From JAJRTE01 sp964418585 (GTDB taxonomy: Bacteria; Myxococcota_A; UBA796; JAJRTE01): a DNA stretch of 64,000 bases. Position 1 is the stretch's first letter. Each line of letters opens with the position of its first letter. Under the pieces are notes generated by a model, which saw only the letters and a program-made list of their open reading frames with translations, made no database searches and was not told the origin of the DNA. Positions 40,771 to 49,833 of the stretch are shown one piece after another. Location: NCBI GenBank assembly GCA_964418585.1, contig CAYQMG010000079.1, positions 18,754 through 82,753 of the forward strand, written 5' to 3'. Position numbers and translations under genes: made by a program.

Positions 40771-43298
40771 TCCACTTCCATCGCGACCAACTCGTCCTTT
40801 GTCCTGTCCGGGGGACGGGAGGAAGAGGTGGATTGAGGCCGAGCGGTGTCTGTGGGCGATGGGGGGAGGTAGGAAAAGGCGAGTTCGCCGTCTTCCCCGA
40901 CCGAGACCCGGGCCGTTCCTCCACGGGTCAGTGCGCCGAACAGGATCTGCTCGGCGAGCACCTGTTTCACCGTGGTCTGGAACAGGCGTGCCAGGGGCCG
41001 AGCCCCCATCTTGGGATCGTATCCCCGCTCCGCCAGCCACGCCACTGCTGCGTCATCCAGGTCCAGGGTGACCCCTTTTTCGCTCAGAAGGTCCTGAAGT
41101 TCTCTGGCGAATTTGTGGACGATCCGAGCCATGATGGTGGGGTCGAGAGGATTGAAGATGAGGATTCCATCCAAGCGGTTGCGGAACTCGGGGCTGAACA
41201 GGCGTTCGATCTCGCTTTTTGCCCTGGCCGCGTCCTGGCCTGGGCCTGGAGATGAGAAACCGACCGAAGCCTTCTGGATGTCTCTGGCCCCCGCATTGGT
41301 GCTCATGAGCACGACCGCATGGCTGAAGTCGGTGCGGCGGCCGTTGTTGTCGGTGAGCGATGCGTGGTCCATGACTTGGAGCAGGATGTTGAACACTTCT
41401 GGATGGGCCTTCTCGATCTCGTCGAGGAGGATGACGCAGTGTGGGGTCTTGTGTACTGCGTCGGTGAGGAGCCCACCCTGGTCGAATCCCACGTACCCTG
41501 GAGGTGCACCGATGAGCCGCGCGACGGCATGCTTCTCCATGTATTCCGACATGTCCAGCCGGATGAGTTCCACCCCGAGTTGCTCGGCGAGTTGACGGGC
41601 CATTTCTGTCTTGCCCACGCCGGTGGGACCGGCCAGGAGGAAGGAGCCGACCGGCTTGTCTGAGCGGGTCAACCCGGCCCGGGAAAGCATGATCACGCGC
41701 ACCAGTTCATCGATGGCATGGTCTTGACCATACAGGTTGGCCCGAAGACCTTCCCTGAGCGTGGCGATACGCTCCCTGTCGGACGTGCTGACCGTGCGCG
41801 GCGGAATTTTGGCCATGCGGGCCACCACCTCCTCGACGTGGCGTGCGGTCACCCGTTTTCGAGGGGGCTCGGTGTCCATGTCATCGGGCCGAGGCCTCTG
41901 ACGACCGAGCAGCGAACCGGGGGTTCCGGCGGTTGTGGTCAGGGAGTCGAGGATATCCGCCGCGCGTTCCCGGGAGGGAGATTCCGGTGTCCCCGTGTTG
42001 TCTCCGGCATCGGTTGTCGGTGCAGACCCGGTCATGCCGCACCGAATGGCGGCTCCGGCCTCGTCTATCACGTCGATGGCCTTGTCGGGGAGGCAGCGGT
42101 CGTGGACATGCTTGGCAGCCAGCTTCACGGCTGCCTCGATGGCGTCATCGTCGTAGAGTACCCGGTGGAAGTCCTCGTAGTATTTCTTCAGACCTTGCAG
42201 GATGTCCCGTGTTTCCTCCAGGGAGGGTTCGCCCACCTCCACTTTTTGGAAGCGGCGCTCCAGCGCCCGGTCACGTCCGAAAGATTGTTTGAAATCCTGG
42301 TACGTGGTGGATCCGATACAGCGAAGCCGTCCACTTGCCAAGGCGGGCTTGAGCAGGTTGGCGGCGTCCATGGTGCCGCCCGAGGTTGCGCCGGCTCCGA
42401 CCACCTGGTGGATCTCGTCGATGAACAGGATCGCGTTGTGCCGCTGCTCCAGCGCGTTGATCACCCCCTTCATCCGCTCCTCGAACTGACCGCGAAACTT
42501 CGTGCCCGCCAGCAGCGCCCCCATGTCCAGGCAGTACATCTCCACGTCACGCAGCATCTCGGGCACGTCGCCTCGAGCAATCTTGAGTGCGAGTCCCTCG
42601 GCCAGAGCCGTTTTCCCCACACCCGGGTCCCCGATAAAAATGGGATTGTTTTTCCGGCGTCGACCCAGAATCTGAATGGTACGCTCGATCTCCCGCTCCC
42701 GTCCGATCAGGGGGTCGATCTCTCCTCGCCGTGCCCGCTCGATCATGTTCGTGGTATAGGCCTGCAACGGATCCCGCTTCCGGCCTGACTGATCTTCGTC
42801 ATCCTCCTCGTCTCCGGCCGTACCGGCCACTTCTCCGTCGTCATCCTCGTCCTCTTCGGGCACCTCGCTGGCGCCGTGGGAGAGGTAACGCAGGATCTTC
42901 AGCCTGGTGACGCCTTGGCTCTCCAGGAAAAACAGCGCGTGGGAGTCTTTCTCCTGGAACAGCGACACCAGGACATCACCGGTGGTCACCTCGACCCGGG
43001 AGGACAACTGCACATGGAGGTAGGCCCGGTGCAACACCCGCTTCAGGGCCACCGTGCGCTCGGGTTCCGCCGTGCTTCCCTCCGGCAAGGTCCCAAAGTT
43101 GTTCTTCAGGAACTCGTGGAGTTCGTCCCGGAGCTTCTTCACGTCTCCGCCGGCACCCCGGATGATCCGGGCGGTCCCCTTGTCGAACAGGAGAACGTAG
43201 AGGAGGTGCTCCAGCGACACATACTCGTGCCGCCGGCTCTTCGCCTCCCGAATCGCCGTGAACACGCCCATCTCCAACTCAATCGAAAACCTCACCAT
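40767..43298 (-). CDS. clpA: ATP-dependent Clp protease ATP-binding subunit ClpA
   Basis: 843 residues. Hexameric unfoldase feeding ClpP. It has an N-terminal Clp_N domain (HEYVSLEHLLYVLL), D1 with Walker A GDPGVGKTALAEGLA and Walker B AILFIDEIHQVVGAG, and D2 with GPTGVGKTEMARQLA and CVILLDEIEKAH. ClpP-loop-like and sensor motifs follow. Two acidic or low-complexity inserts are seen: EEDEDDDGEVAG after the N domain, and an extra Pro/Ser/Thr-rich stretch between D1 and D2 (about residues 430-490, GDNTGTPESPSRERAAD). It is 28 nt after clpS on the same strand and overlaps the HD hydrolase. Confidence 0.96.
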   Translation of the reverse strand: MVRFSIELEMGVFTAIREAKSRRHEYVSLEHLLYVLLFDKGTARIIRGAGGDVKKLRDELHEFLKNNFGTLPEGSTAEPERTVALKRVLHRAYLHVQLSSRVEVTTGDVLVSLFQEKDSHALFFLESQGVTRLKILRYLSHGASEVPEEDEDDDGEVAGTAGDEEDDEDQSGRKRDPLQAYTTNMIERARRGEIDPLIGREREIERTIQILGRRRKNNPIFIGDPGVGKTALAEGLALKIARGDVPEMLRDVEMYCLDMGALLAGTKFRGQFEERMKGVINALEQRHNAILFIDEIHQVVGAGATSGGTMDAANLLKPALASGRLRCIGSTTYQDFKQSFGRDRALERRFQKVEVGEPSLEETRDILQGLKKYYEDFHRVLYDDDAIEAAVKLAAKHVHDRCLPDKAIDVIDEAGAAIRCGMTGSAPTTDAGDNTGTPESPSRERAADILDSLTTTAGTPGSLLGRQRPRPDDMDTEPPRKRVTARHVEEVVARMAKIPPRTVSTSDRERIATLREGLRANLYGQDHAIDELVRVIMLSRAGLTRSDKPVGSFLLAGPTGVGKTEMARQLAEQLGVELIRLDMSEYMEKHAVARLIGAPPGYVGFDQGGLLTDAVHKTPHCVILLDEIEKAHPEVFNILLQVMDHASLTDNNGRRTDFSHAVVLMSTNAGARDIQKASVGFSSPGPGQDAARAKSEIERLFSPEFRNRLDGILIFNPLDPTIMARIVHKFARELQDLLSEKGVTLDLDDAAVAWLAERGYDPKMGARPLARLFQTTVKQVLAEQILFGALTRGGTARVSVGEDGELAFSYLPPSPTDTARPQSTSSSRPPDRTKDELVAMEVE

Positions 43299-43326
43299 GG
43301 TTTCTGTCCCATCGATGTGAATCTCC

Positions 43327-43647
43327 TCAGGCCGCCTCCATGGTGCAAAGCAGCGGGTATCCTGCCTCTTCGGCCCGGGCCTCCACCTGCTTCACCTTGC
43401 TTTCCGCCACGTCCCGCGTGTAGACTCCGCACACGCCAGACCCTTTTCGGTGAATCTGTAACATGATCTGCGTGGCCTCCACCGGCGGCTTGTGAAAGAT
43501 GGTCTCCAGCACGTCGGTGACGAAGTCCATGGTCGTGTAGTCGTCGTTGTGCAGGATCACCTTGTACATCCGCGGCTTGCGGGTCTTGGTCTTCCGCCGG
43601 GTCAATACAGTGGACTCGGTGTCCTGATCGCTGTCGTACACGCTCAT
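43327..43647 (-). CDS. clpS: ClpS adaptor protein
   Basis: 106 residues. Delivers N-degron substrates to ClpA. Core motifs: YKVILHNDDYTTMDFVTDVL (residue-binding pocket with the NDD triad), IFHKPPVEATQIMLQIHRKG, and GVYTRDVAESKVKQV. A basic N-terminal extension precedes the core (TRRKTKTRKPRM). It heads the clpS-clpA-HD hydrolase operon. Confidence 0.96.
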   Translation of the reverse strand: MSVYDSDQDTESTVLTRRKTKTRKPRMYKVILHNDDYTTMDFVTDVLETIFHKPPVEATQIMLQIHRKGSGVCGVYTRDVAESKVKQVEARAEEAGYPLLCTMEAA

Positions 43648-43686
43648 CTGATGATACCCTCTGATGCTCGGTTCCGACTCCTAATT

Positions 43687-43715
43687 ATTATATACCATTG
43701 TCTCCTGGACGTGCA
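43687..43715 (-). promoter_or_regulatory. Promoter for clpS-clpA
   Basis: Perfect minus-strand TATAAT (43692-43687) in a locally AT-rich patch; a weak -35 (TGCACG, 17-bp spacer) lies upstream. Predicted start near 43680. Confidence 0.45.
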
Positions 43716-43913
43716 CGCGGACGCAAACGGGTCAAGCGGACCGGAGCGAATGGGCGCAAACAGGACGGGCGCGCCGACGGCCATGCTGTCTGTGCCGGAC
43801 CGAGGGTGAAACAGGGCTTGACGGCCATGAGCCCGAAAAGTGGGCGGCCTCGAGGTGCGGCCGGCGCGCCGGTGGGAGATCAGGCGGTCCAGGTCGCAAC
43901 TGGGGGAAACGGC

Positions 43914-44228
43914 TCAGCTTGCAGGCTGAAGGATCGCGCCACTCTTCTGGGCGACTCGGACCTTCTTGCCGTCGATGATCCGGTACTGGACGCGGGTCGG
44001 CTTGTCTGTCTCGGGGTCCACGGGCAGTACCTTGCTGGCGGGGAAGAAAGCTTCCTTTTTCTGAATGCCGCCAGGCTTCCCGCCCACCGCCTTCTGGTGA
44101 CGGGTCACCACCCGCATGCCTTCCACCTTCACCCGGTTGCGCTTTCGATCCACACGCAGCACCTTGCCACGCTTACCCTTCTCGTTCCCGGAGATCATCT
44201 CCACCAGGTCACCTTTCCTCACATGCAT
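43914..44228 (-). CDS. rplX: 50S ribosomal protein L24
   Basis: 104 residues: MHVRKGDLVEMISGNEKGKRG (KOW motif at the start), then VEGMRVVTRHQK, GGIQKKEAFFPASKV and YRIIDGKKVRVAQKSG, the complete L24 pattern. ATG 44228 has AGGA upstream. Oddly it stands alone, between a cyclase gene and clpS, rather than in the S10/spc ribosomal operon between rplN and rplE. Confidence 0.93.
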   Translation of the reverse strand: MHVRKGDLVEMISGNEKGKRGKVLRVDRKRNRVKVEGMRVVTRHQKAVGGKPGGIQKKEAFFPASKVLPVDPETDKPTRVQYRIIDGKKVRVAQKSGAILQPAS

Positions 44229-44336
44229 CGCTGCTATCCTTTCCTCATTGGTCAAACGTTCTCAGGTCGTCCGAAGGATCTACACGCGAATTGCTCCGAT
44301 GGCAAGCGATTTTGTGCCGGCCCCCATCTGGAGCGG

Positions 44337-45089
44337 TCAGGAGGGCTTGGGAGAGGGGTCCCCGGGGTCGAAGCGCATCAGCACGGCGCGGACCGGGGCG
44401 CCGCCAGTGCCCACGACGGGGAGAGGCAGGGCACAAAGGAACCATGCCCCGGGCTCCACTCCGCAGAGGTCGAGGCACTCGAGTATTGCCACGTCAGCCT
44501 GGAGCAATACGTTGTGGGCAGGGAAGCCATCGGAAACGGCGTCGATGGAGGGCCCGTCCAGGCCGACCAGGCGGACACCGCGTTGAATCAGGCGCCGGGC
44601 AGCGGCCAGGGTCAGTCCAGGAAACCCCTGTTCGAGCAAGGTTTCATCCCGGACCTGCGAGGGGCTGTTGAGCCAGGTCGCCCAGCGGGTGGACCCGTTG
44701 GTCTTGAGCAGGATCCGGTGCCAGGGCGACCCGTGGCGGCATGAGGGCAGGGTTTTCTCGAGCGAGTTCCAGGCCGCATCGAGGTCCGAGGCGTCTATCG
44801 GGTCGATACCCTCGAGATCGAGGACCACGGCAGGCCCGACCAGTGCGTGGAGCGGGGTGCGGTCGGCCGACGTCCCGGTGTGAAACAGGTGTCGGGGAGC
44901 ATCGATGTGTGTGCCGGTGTGTGTGCCCAGATGGAGTTCCTCGAGATTGTATGGGCTGCCGTCACTGATACGGCGGACCGGGGTTATGCGCACGGGTGGG
45001 TCGCCCGGCCAAACCGGGGTCCGGGAATGGAGTGGTATCGAGATGTCCCGCAGGACCGCGGGATCATCAATCCACGGAGGGTTGCGCAT
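44337..45089 (-). CDS. Cyclase-family hydrolase (kynurenine formamidase-like)
   Basis: 250 residues of the metal-dependent cyclase family (COG1878). It has the HxGTHxDxPxH motif as HLGTHTGTHIDAPRHLF near residue 55, DISIPLHSRTPVWPGDPP at the start, and GVRLVGLDGPSIDA and HNVLLQADVAILECLDL near the C-terminus. Family members include kynurenine formamidase; the substrate here is unknown. The likely start, ATG 45089, overlaps the end of the BON-LysM gene by 23 nt. Confidence 0.85.
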   Translation of the reverse strand: MRNPPWIDDPAVLRDISIPLHSRTPVWPGDPPVRITPVRRISDGSPYNLEELHLGTHTGTHIDAPRHLFHTGTSADRTPLHALVGPAVVLDLEGIDPIDASDLDAAWNSLEKTLPSCRHGSPWHRILLKTNGSTRWATWLNSPSQVRDETLLEQGFPGLTLAAARRLIQRGVRLVGLDGPSIDAVSDGFPAHNVLLQADVAILECLDLCGVEPGAWFLCALPLPVVGTGGAPVRAVLMRFDPGDPSPKPS

Positions 45090-45744
45090 CGTTCTTGCTC
45101 GGTGTTCGCAGCGGTATCCGTATCGACTGCCCGGGCCGAATCTTCTCCCGGTTCTCGGCGACCTCGGGGTTCGCCCTTGCCAGCACCGAGCGCATGGTCG
45201 AGTCGCGATAGTACTTGACCGCGAGCGTTTCGAGGGTCTCGCCAGGCTCGACCCGGTGGTACAGGGCTTCTGGAACGGTAAGCATGGTGCCCGGTTCCAC
45301 GTCCTTGGGGGATCCCAGGTGCTCACTGTTGCTCGCACACAGGATACGGATGGCTTTTGGGTCCGAATAGAACTTGATCGCGATGTCCCGCAGGGTATCC
45401 CCCCGTTGAACACGATAGATTCGCTGCGTCGTGCGCCGGGAAAGTTCCTCCAGTCGGGTCATCAGGTGCAACGGATCCGGTCCGGCGCCACCGCGTGAAG
45501 GAGCAGGTGCGGTCTCACGCACCGAAAGGCCCCCACCGACGACAGGGGTGAGTCCGGGATTGATGTTTCGGAACGCATCGAGCACCGTGCGGCGGTCGAT
45601 CGCCGTGCGAACGGAACCCACGACCACCACAACGCCATCCTCGAGGACCGCGTCCAGCACGGCGTCGGGGAAGCGGACTCGCAGGTCCTCCAGAGTGCGC
45701 TGCACCGCCCGCTCGTCGACCTCGAAAACATCGAAGAAGGACAT
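45067..45744 (-). CDS. BON-LysM protein (Kbp/YgaU-like, two LysM repeats)
   Basis: 225 residues without a signal peptide. Residues 1-75 look like a BON domain (VQRTLEDLRVRFPDAVLDA, VVVVVGSVRTAIDRRTV). Two LysM repeats follow: RVQRGDTLRDIAIKFYSDP near 120 and RVEPGETLETLAVKYYRDS near 170. E. coli Kbp (YgaU) has the same BON + LysM order with one LysM and binds potassium in the cytoplasm; the same role here is inferred. ATG 45744 has GGGAGG upstream. Confidence 0.82.
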   Translation of the reverse strand: MSFFDVFEVDERAVQRTLEDLRVRFPDAVLDAVLEDGVVVVVGSVRTAIDRRTVLDAFRNINPGLTPVVGGGLSVRETAPAPSRGGAGPDPLHLMTRLEELSRRTTQRIYRVQRGDTLRDIAIKFYSDPKAIRILCASNSEHLGSPKDVEPGTMLTVPEALYHRVEPGETLETLAVKYYRDSTMRSVLARANPEVAENREKIRPGQSIRIPLRTPSKNDAQPSVD

Positions 45745-45883
45745 GGCAACCTCCCGAGGAAGCCCACACCATTGCCACGAACATGGATGCACAATGACAC
45801 AACCGTTGCTGCTTCGCCAGGGATTTTCGCGTTGCGCTTTCGTTTTGCAATCAGGCGTTGCAATCCGCCCCCCAACTGCGCAC

Positions 45884-45911
45884 ACTGTAGCGCAACCAGT
45901 CCTCCAGACAA
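45884..45911 (-). promoter_or_regulatory. Possible promoter for the BON-LysM gene
   Basis: Minus-strand TTGTCT (45911-45906), 16-bp spacer, TACAGT (45889-45884). Four of six in each box. A direct repeat TTGCAATC (45845-45852 and 45858-45865) lies in the leader. Confidence 0.35.
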
Positions 45912-45980
45912 CAGCGGGGAAAAGAAGGGGCGTGCCGGGATTTGAGGGCTGAGAGTACGAGGGGAGGAAGCAGGAGAGAC

Positions 45981-48416
45981 GTGGGGAGGCGAACCAGGGT
46001 GAGCGCACGGGGAGGGGGGCCAATCCAGGTGGCTGCGCTGGCATGCAGCCTCGCGGCCATGGTGCCGGGCGGAATCGCCGAACGTGTGGCGGCAGGGCAG
46101 CCGGTGCTCGAGGCGGGGGGGGCGCCCCAGGACCAGGGGCCGTTGCTGACAGGCCGGGTTCTCGAGAAGGGGTCCGGGTCGCCGTTGGCGGGGGTGACCG
46201 TGTCGATCCGAGGCACGGGGCGGTCGACCGAAACCGACGTGGACGGCCGGTTTTCGCTTCATGCTCCGGCGGGTCGGCAGGTGATCCAGTTCGATTGCCC
46301 GGGTTACGAGTCTCACCGGATGGACTTTCTGTTCAAGACCGCCGATGTACTGCTTCCCGACGTGTACCTGGAGCCCGAGGAGGACTTCACACCGGCCATG
46401 GTGGTGGAGACGCGCCGGGACGTGGAGACCATGAACCTGGAGATTCTGCTCCCGGAGGAAATCGAGCGATATCCCGCGACACATGGTGACCCGGTGCGGG
46501 CGATCGAGAGCTACCCGAACGTGGCGCGTCCCAAGTTTCTGGACAGTGCCCTGGTCGTCCGAGGCGCCGAACCGGCCAACACGGTGGTCCTGGTGGAGGG
46601 ACACGAGGTTCCGTTCCTGTACCACTTCGGGATCTGGAAGTCCGTGATCAATCCCCATTTTTTGCAGTCCATCGACTATTACCCGGGCGGCATGCCCTCG
46701 AGCTACGGGAACGTGCTCCAGGCCGTCCTCGATGTCCATCCTCGAGACCTGCCCGTGGACCGGGTTCATGGGGTGGCCGACGTGAATCTGGCAGACACGG
46801 CGCTGACCCTGACCACGCCGGTGCTGGGAGGCCGTGTGGCAGTGGGCGCGGCCATGCGGTTCAGCTACCTGTCCCTGTTGCTCCTGGGCGGGTCTTCGTT
46901 GACAGGCGCCGAGCAGATCCTGTTTCCGCGCTACAGCGACTACCAGGTGCGGCTGGTGTCCCGGGGACTCGGGGGTACCTGGTCGATCCTGTTCCTGGGG
47001 GCCAAGGACGCGGTCTACCTCGGGGAATCCTTCGTGGACACCGACCCTGCCACCGCGGCCCGGTACGACGCCTACGGCGTGGATCAGCAGGTACCCTATC
47101 TCACCCAGTTTCACCATGTGCACTTGCGTTACCAGCAGCAAGGGACCGGTCCGATCGGATTCACCTCCTCGTTCGCCGGCGGATGGGACCAGGAAATCTC
47201 TCAGATTCCGCTCCTCGAGATCTCCAATACCGCATTGTCGGTCCCGGCCCTGACCCGGATGGACCGCTGGATGGTGGAAAACCGCACCGAGATCACCTGG
47301 CGGAAAGACCCGGACCACACGGTGGTGGGCGGGTGTGACCTTCGCCACTCTCGCGCGATCATCACAGACCTGACCGATCTCCTGGCTGCGCCAGACGCAC
47401 CGGTGCCGGGGCCCGAGACCAAGCCGGTCACTCTGCTCGCCGCCTATGCCCGCCTGGTGTGGCGCCTGACCGGGGGCTGGACCCTGGTGCCGGAACTTCG
47501 CGGAACCTGGTATGCATACAATGGTCGGAACGAACCGTTCGCGGAGCCCAGGGCCACGGTGCGACACCGACTCACCGATACGGTGACGCTCAAGAGTGCA
47601 GCGGGGCTGTTCAGCCAACTGCCCGATGAGCGCGCCTATGCCATGCGCGGCAATCCGTCACTGTCGTTGATGAAATCGGTCCAGACCTCGGTGGGGGCCG
47701 AGGTGGACTTGCGCCAGGGGGTGGCGCTCGAGTCCACGCTGTTCGCCAGCCGGCTGTGGGACCTGACACTCAGCGACGTGGATCTGGAGTACCAGGACGC
47801 AGGGTACGGCATGGTATATCAGCCGGTCGAAGTTTTCTTTACCGGAGACGGTCGAGCCTACGGAGGTGAGGTGACCTTGCGGGCCAGGCTGGAGGAGCGG
47901 CTGACCACCACGTTCTCCTACGCCTACACGCGGAGTCTCCGTCAGGTGGATCGGGAGGATGAGAAGCAGACGGCTGCCATGGGGACCAAGCCGGTACCGG
48001 GGGAGGGCGAGGGGCAGCCGGCGTGGCGACCGGGTGACTACGACCAGCCCCACACGGTCACCGCGATGGGGCAATGGCGACTTCCTGGCAGGTGGACGGT
48101 GAGCGCCCGGTTCCGGGTGGCCAGCGGCCAGCCCTACACGCCCTATGTCTGCGCATGGGAGGCGGCGTCGGCCACCTACTACCCCCTCGAGGGCGAACCG
48201 CAAAGCGCCCGCGCCAGGACGTTCCATCAACTGGACGTGCGCGCGGACCGAACCGTGCTCAAGGAGCGCTGGCGCCTCAATGTCTACCTCGACATTCAAA
48301 ATGTCTACAACGCCCGGAACCCGGTCCTCCAGTTTCCCAACTGGAACTGCTCGGACCAGGGTGGGACCATCTGGATTCCGATCGTGCCGGCCTTCGGTCT
48401 CAAGGGGGAGTTCTGA
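45981..48416 (+). CDS. TonB-dependent receptor-like outer membrane protein with carboxypeptidase-regulatory-like domain
   Basis: 811 residues. After a signal-like segment (VAALACSLAAMVPGGIA), residues 55-135 form a CarboxypepD_reg-like domain (LLTGRVLEKGSGSPLAGVTVSI). A plug domain follows (DPVRAIESYPNVARP, LVVRGAEPANTVVLVEG) and a long beta-barrel with a C-terminal aromatic-ended strand (PIVPAFGLKGEF). No TonB box was clearly found. It transports an unknown ligand across the outer membrane. GTG 45981 is chosen because GCAGGAGA lies just upstream. It is the first gene of a four-gene overlapping operon. Confidence 0.85.
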   Translation: MGRRTRVSARGGGPIQVAALACSLAAMVPGGIAERVAAGQPVLEAGGAPQDQGPLLTGRVLEKGSGSPLAGVTVSIRGTGRSTETDVDGRFSLHAPAGRQVIQFDCPGYESHRMDFLFKTADVLLPDVYLEPEEDFTPAMVVETRRDVETMNLEILLPEEIERYPATHGDPVRAIESYPNVARPKFLDSALVVRGAEPANTVVLVEGHEVPFLYHFGIWKSVINPHFLQSIDYYPGGMPSSYGNVLQAVLDVHPRDLPVDRVHGVADVNLADTALTLTTPVLGGRVAVGAAMRFSYLSLLLLGGSSLTGAEQILFPRYSDYQVRLVSRGLGGTWSILFLGAKDAVYLGESFVDTDPATAARYDAYGVDQQVPYLTQFHHVHLRYQQQGTGPIGFTSSFAGGWDQEISQIPLLEISNTALSVPALTRMDRWMVENRTEITWRKDPDHTVVGGCDLRHSRAIITDLTDLLAAPDAPVPGPETKPVTLLAAYARLVWRLTGGWTLVPELRGTWYAYNGRNEPFAEPRATVRHRLTDTVTLKSAAGLFSQLPDERAYAMRGNPSLSLMKSVQTSVGAEVDLRQGVALESTLFASRLWDLTLSDVDLEYQDAGYGMVYQPVEVFFTGDGRAYGGEVTLRARLEERLTTTFSYAYTRSLRQVDREDEKQTAAMGTKPVPGEGEGQPAWRPGDYDQPHTVTAMGQWRLPGRWTVSARFRVASGQPYTPYVCAWEAASATYYPLEGEPQSARARTFHQLDVRADRTVLKERWRLNVYLDIQNVYNARNPVLQFPNWNCSDQGGTIWIPIVPAFGLKGEF

Positions 48417-49288
48417 TGTCCAGACTCGTTGCCGCATTCGCTGTCGTCTCCGGGGTCGTCATTCTCCCGGGCTGTATCGAGGGATTCGATACCTTGAACG
48501 GCTCCGATGAGGCGTACTACCGGCTTTTCGATTACGTCATCGACCGTCCTCGAGTGCTCGCCGTCACCTACTGGCCGCCTGCACCGGGGGCAGGAGAGGA
48601 GGTCACCTTCGTTGCACTGGCCGCCACGCCTGAGGACCCGGTGTCGCCCGAGGTGACCTGGTGGGCCTGCGGAATCAGCCTGGATGTCCCCTTCGTGTAC
48701 CATGGGGCCGATTGCATGGAGACCTCCCTGGCTGAACTCGTGGGCACCGGCCAGTCGCTCACGGTTCGACTCCCGTACTACGATGTATCGGGTTGCGCAC
48801 CCAGCGGCGGGTGCTTCGGGTACATTCCGGTGGTGGCGACCGTGGCGGACCCGGACGGGGAGGAGACGGGTCAGGGGATCACCTTTCTTTCACCTGATTT
48901 CCTCGATCGGTATCCGTATCCAGAGCTGGACCAGAATACCTGGAACGCGATGATCCAACTCCGGATCGACGGCAACGAGGGCAGTGCCACGGCCAGGCCC
49001 GGCTCCGAGGTGGTCCTCGAGGCGACGGTCCTCAGCGAGGAACCGGACCGCGAATTCTCCTGGTACACCACGGCGGGCACCTTCACAGAATACGGTGTCA
49101 CCGTCGCTCGAGCCGACTGGAGCTTCCAGGGCGACGGATTGCACGTCGTGCTCGGCCGCAACACGCTCGTCGTTCCAAAGGAATCACCGCCTGATTCCAT
49201 TCAGGTGTACGTGGTTTCCATTCCCCTCGACGCCTATCATCCCTCCCTGACCCGGTTTGCGTCTGGAACGATCGAGGTGGTGCGATGA
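48416..49288 (+). CDS. Lipoprotein of the TonB-receptor operon
   Basis: 290 residues with a signal ending in a good lipobox (VILPGC). The mature part is beta-rich and looks like Ig-type or binding domains (VLAVTYWPPAPGAGEEVTF, GSEVVLEATVLSEEPDREF). No known family was recognised. The ATG overlaps the receptor stop codon by one base and has AAGGGGGAG upstream, so it is coupled to the receptor. A periplasmic partner that binds the receptor's ligand is inferred. Confidence 0.75.
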   Translation: MSRLVAAFAVVSGVVILPGCIEGFDTLNGSDEAYYRLFDYVIDRPRVLAVTYWPPAPGAGEEVTFVALAATPEDPVSPEVTWWACGISLDVPFVYHGADCMETSLAELVGTGQSLTVRLPYYDVSGCAPSGGCFGYIPVVATVADPDGEETGQGITFLSPDFLDRYPYPELDQNTWNAMIQLRIDGNEGSATARPGSEVVLEATVLSEEPDREFSWYTTAGTFTEYGVTVARADWSFQGDGLHVVLGRNTLVVPKESPPDSIQVYVVSIPLDAYHPSLTRFASGTIEVVR

Positions 49289-49833
49289 GACGACTCCTCC
49301 CGTTGCTGTCGCCGTGCTTTGTGGGGATGGCGTGCAATCAGCCCCCGGTGATCGAGCAAGTGGGTGACCAGTACATTGCAGAGGCATTCGTGGACTACCT
49401 CCATGACGAGGACACCAGTGCCTGGTTCGAGGTGGACGTGGGGCAACCGCTCGTGTTCCAGGTGATCGCAACCGATCCCGAAGGGGACCCGATCCACTAT
49501 GCTGCCGGCCCCCTCCCGGCAGGCGCCGCTTTCGACGAACATTCCGGACGCTTCGAGTGGGTTCCGTCCGAGGACGCGGCGGACGCCGGGTGGTACGACT
49601 TGTATGTGGTTGCGATGGACGAGCACGGGGCCTGGGACAGCACGGTGGTCGGAATCTCTGTTCAGGCCGCATTGCCGCCTGCACCAGCTCCTCCGGCTCC
49701 GACGGGCCCCAGGCGCAAGGAGGTGCGGGCCGACGATTGGGGCCAGGCTTGCTCGCCCCCCGGTCGGTCGGCCTCCTTCCGGGGGGATGACGCCCCGTGG
49801 CCGAGGCCGGCGTGGGCGGAGGTGCCGGAGTGA
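49285..49833 (+). CDS. Putative-Ig (He_PIG-like) lipoprotein
   Basis: 182 residues; short signal ending FVGMAC, then a single cadherin/He_PIG-like domain: PPVIEQVGDQYIAEA, VFQVIATDPEGDPIHYAAGPLP, GAAFDEHSGRFEWVPSE and WYDLYVVAMDEHG. The C-terminal tail is Pro-rich (PPAPAPPAPTGP) and probably disordered. The start overlaps the previous stop (ATGA). Confidence 0.72.
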   Translation: MRRLLPLLSPCFVGMACNQPPVIEQVGDQYIAEAFVDYLHDEDTSAWFEVDVGQPLVFQVIATDPEGDPIHYAAGPLPAGAAFDEHSGRFEWVPSEDAADAGWYDLYVVAMDEHGAWDSTVVGISVQAALPPAPAPPAPTGPRRKEVRADDWGQACSPPGRSASFRGDDAPWPRPAWAEVPE

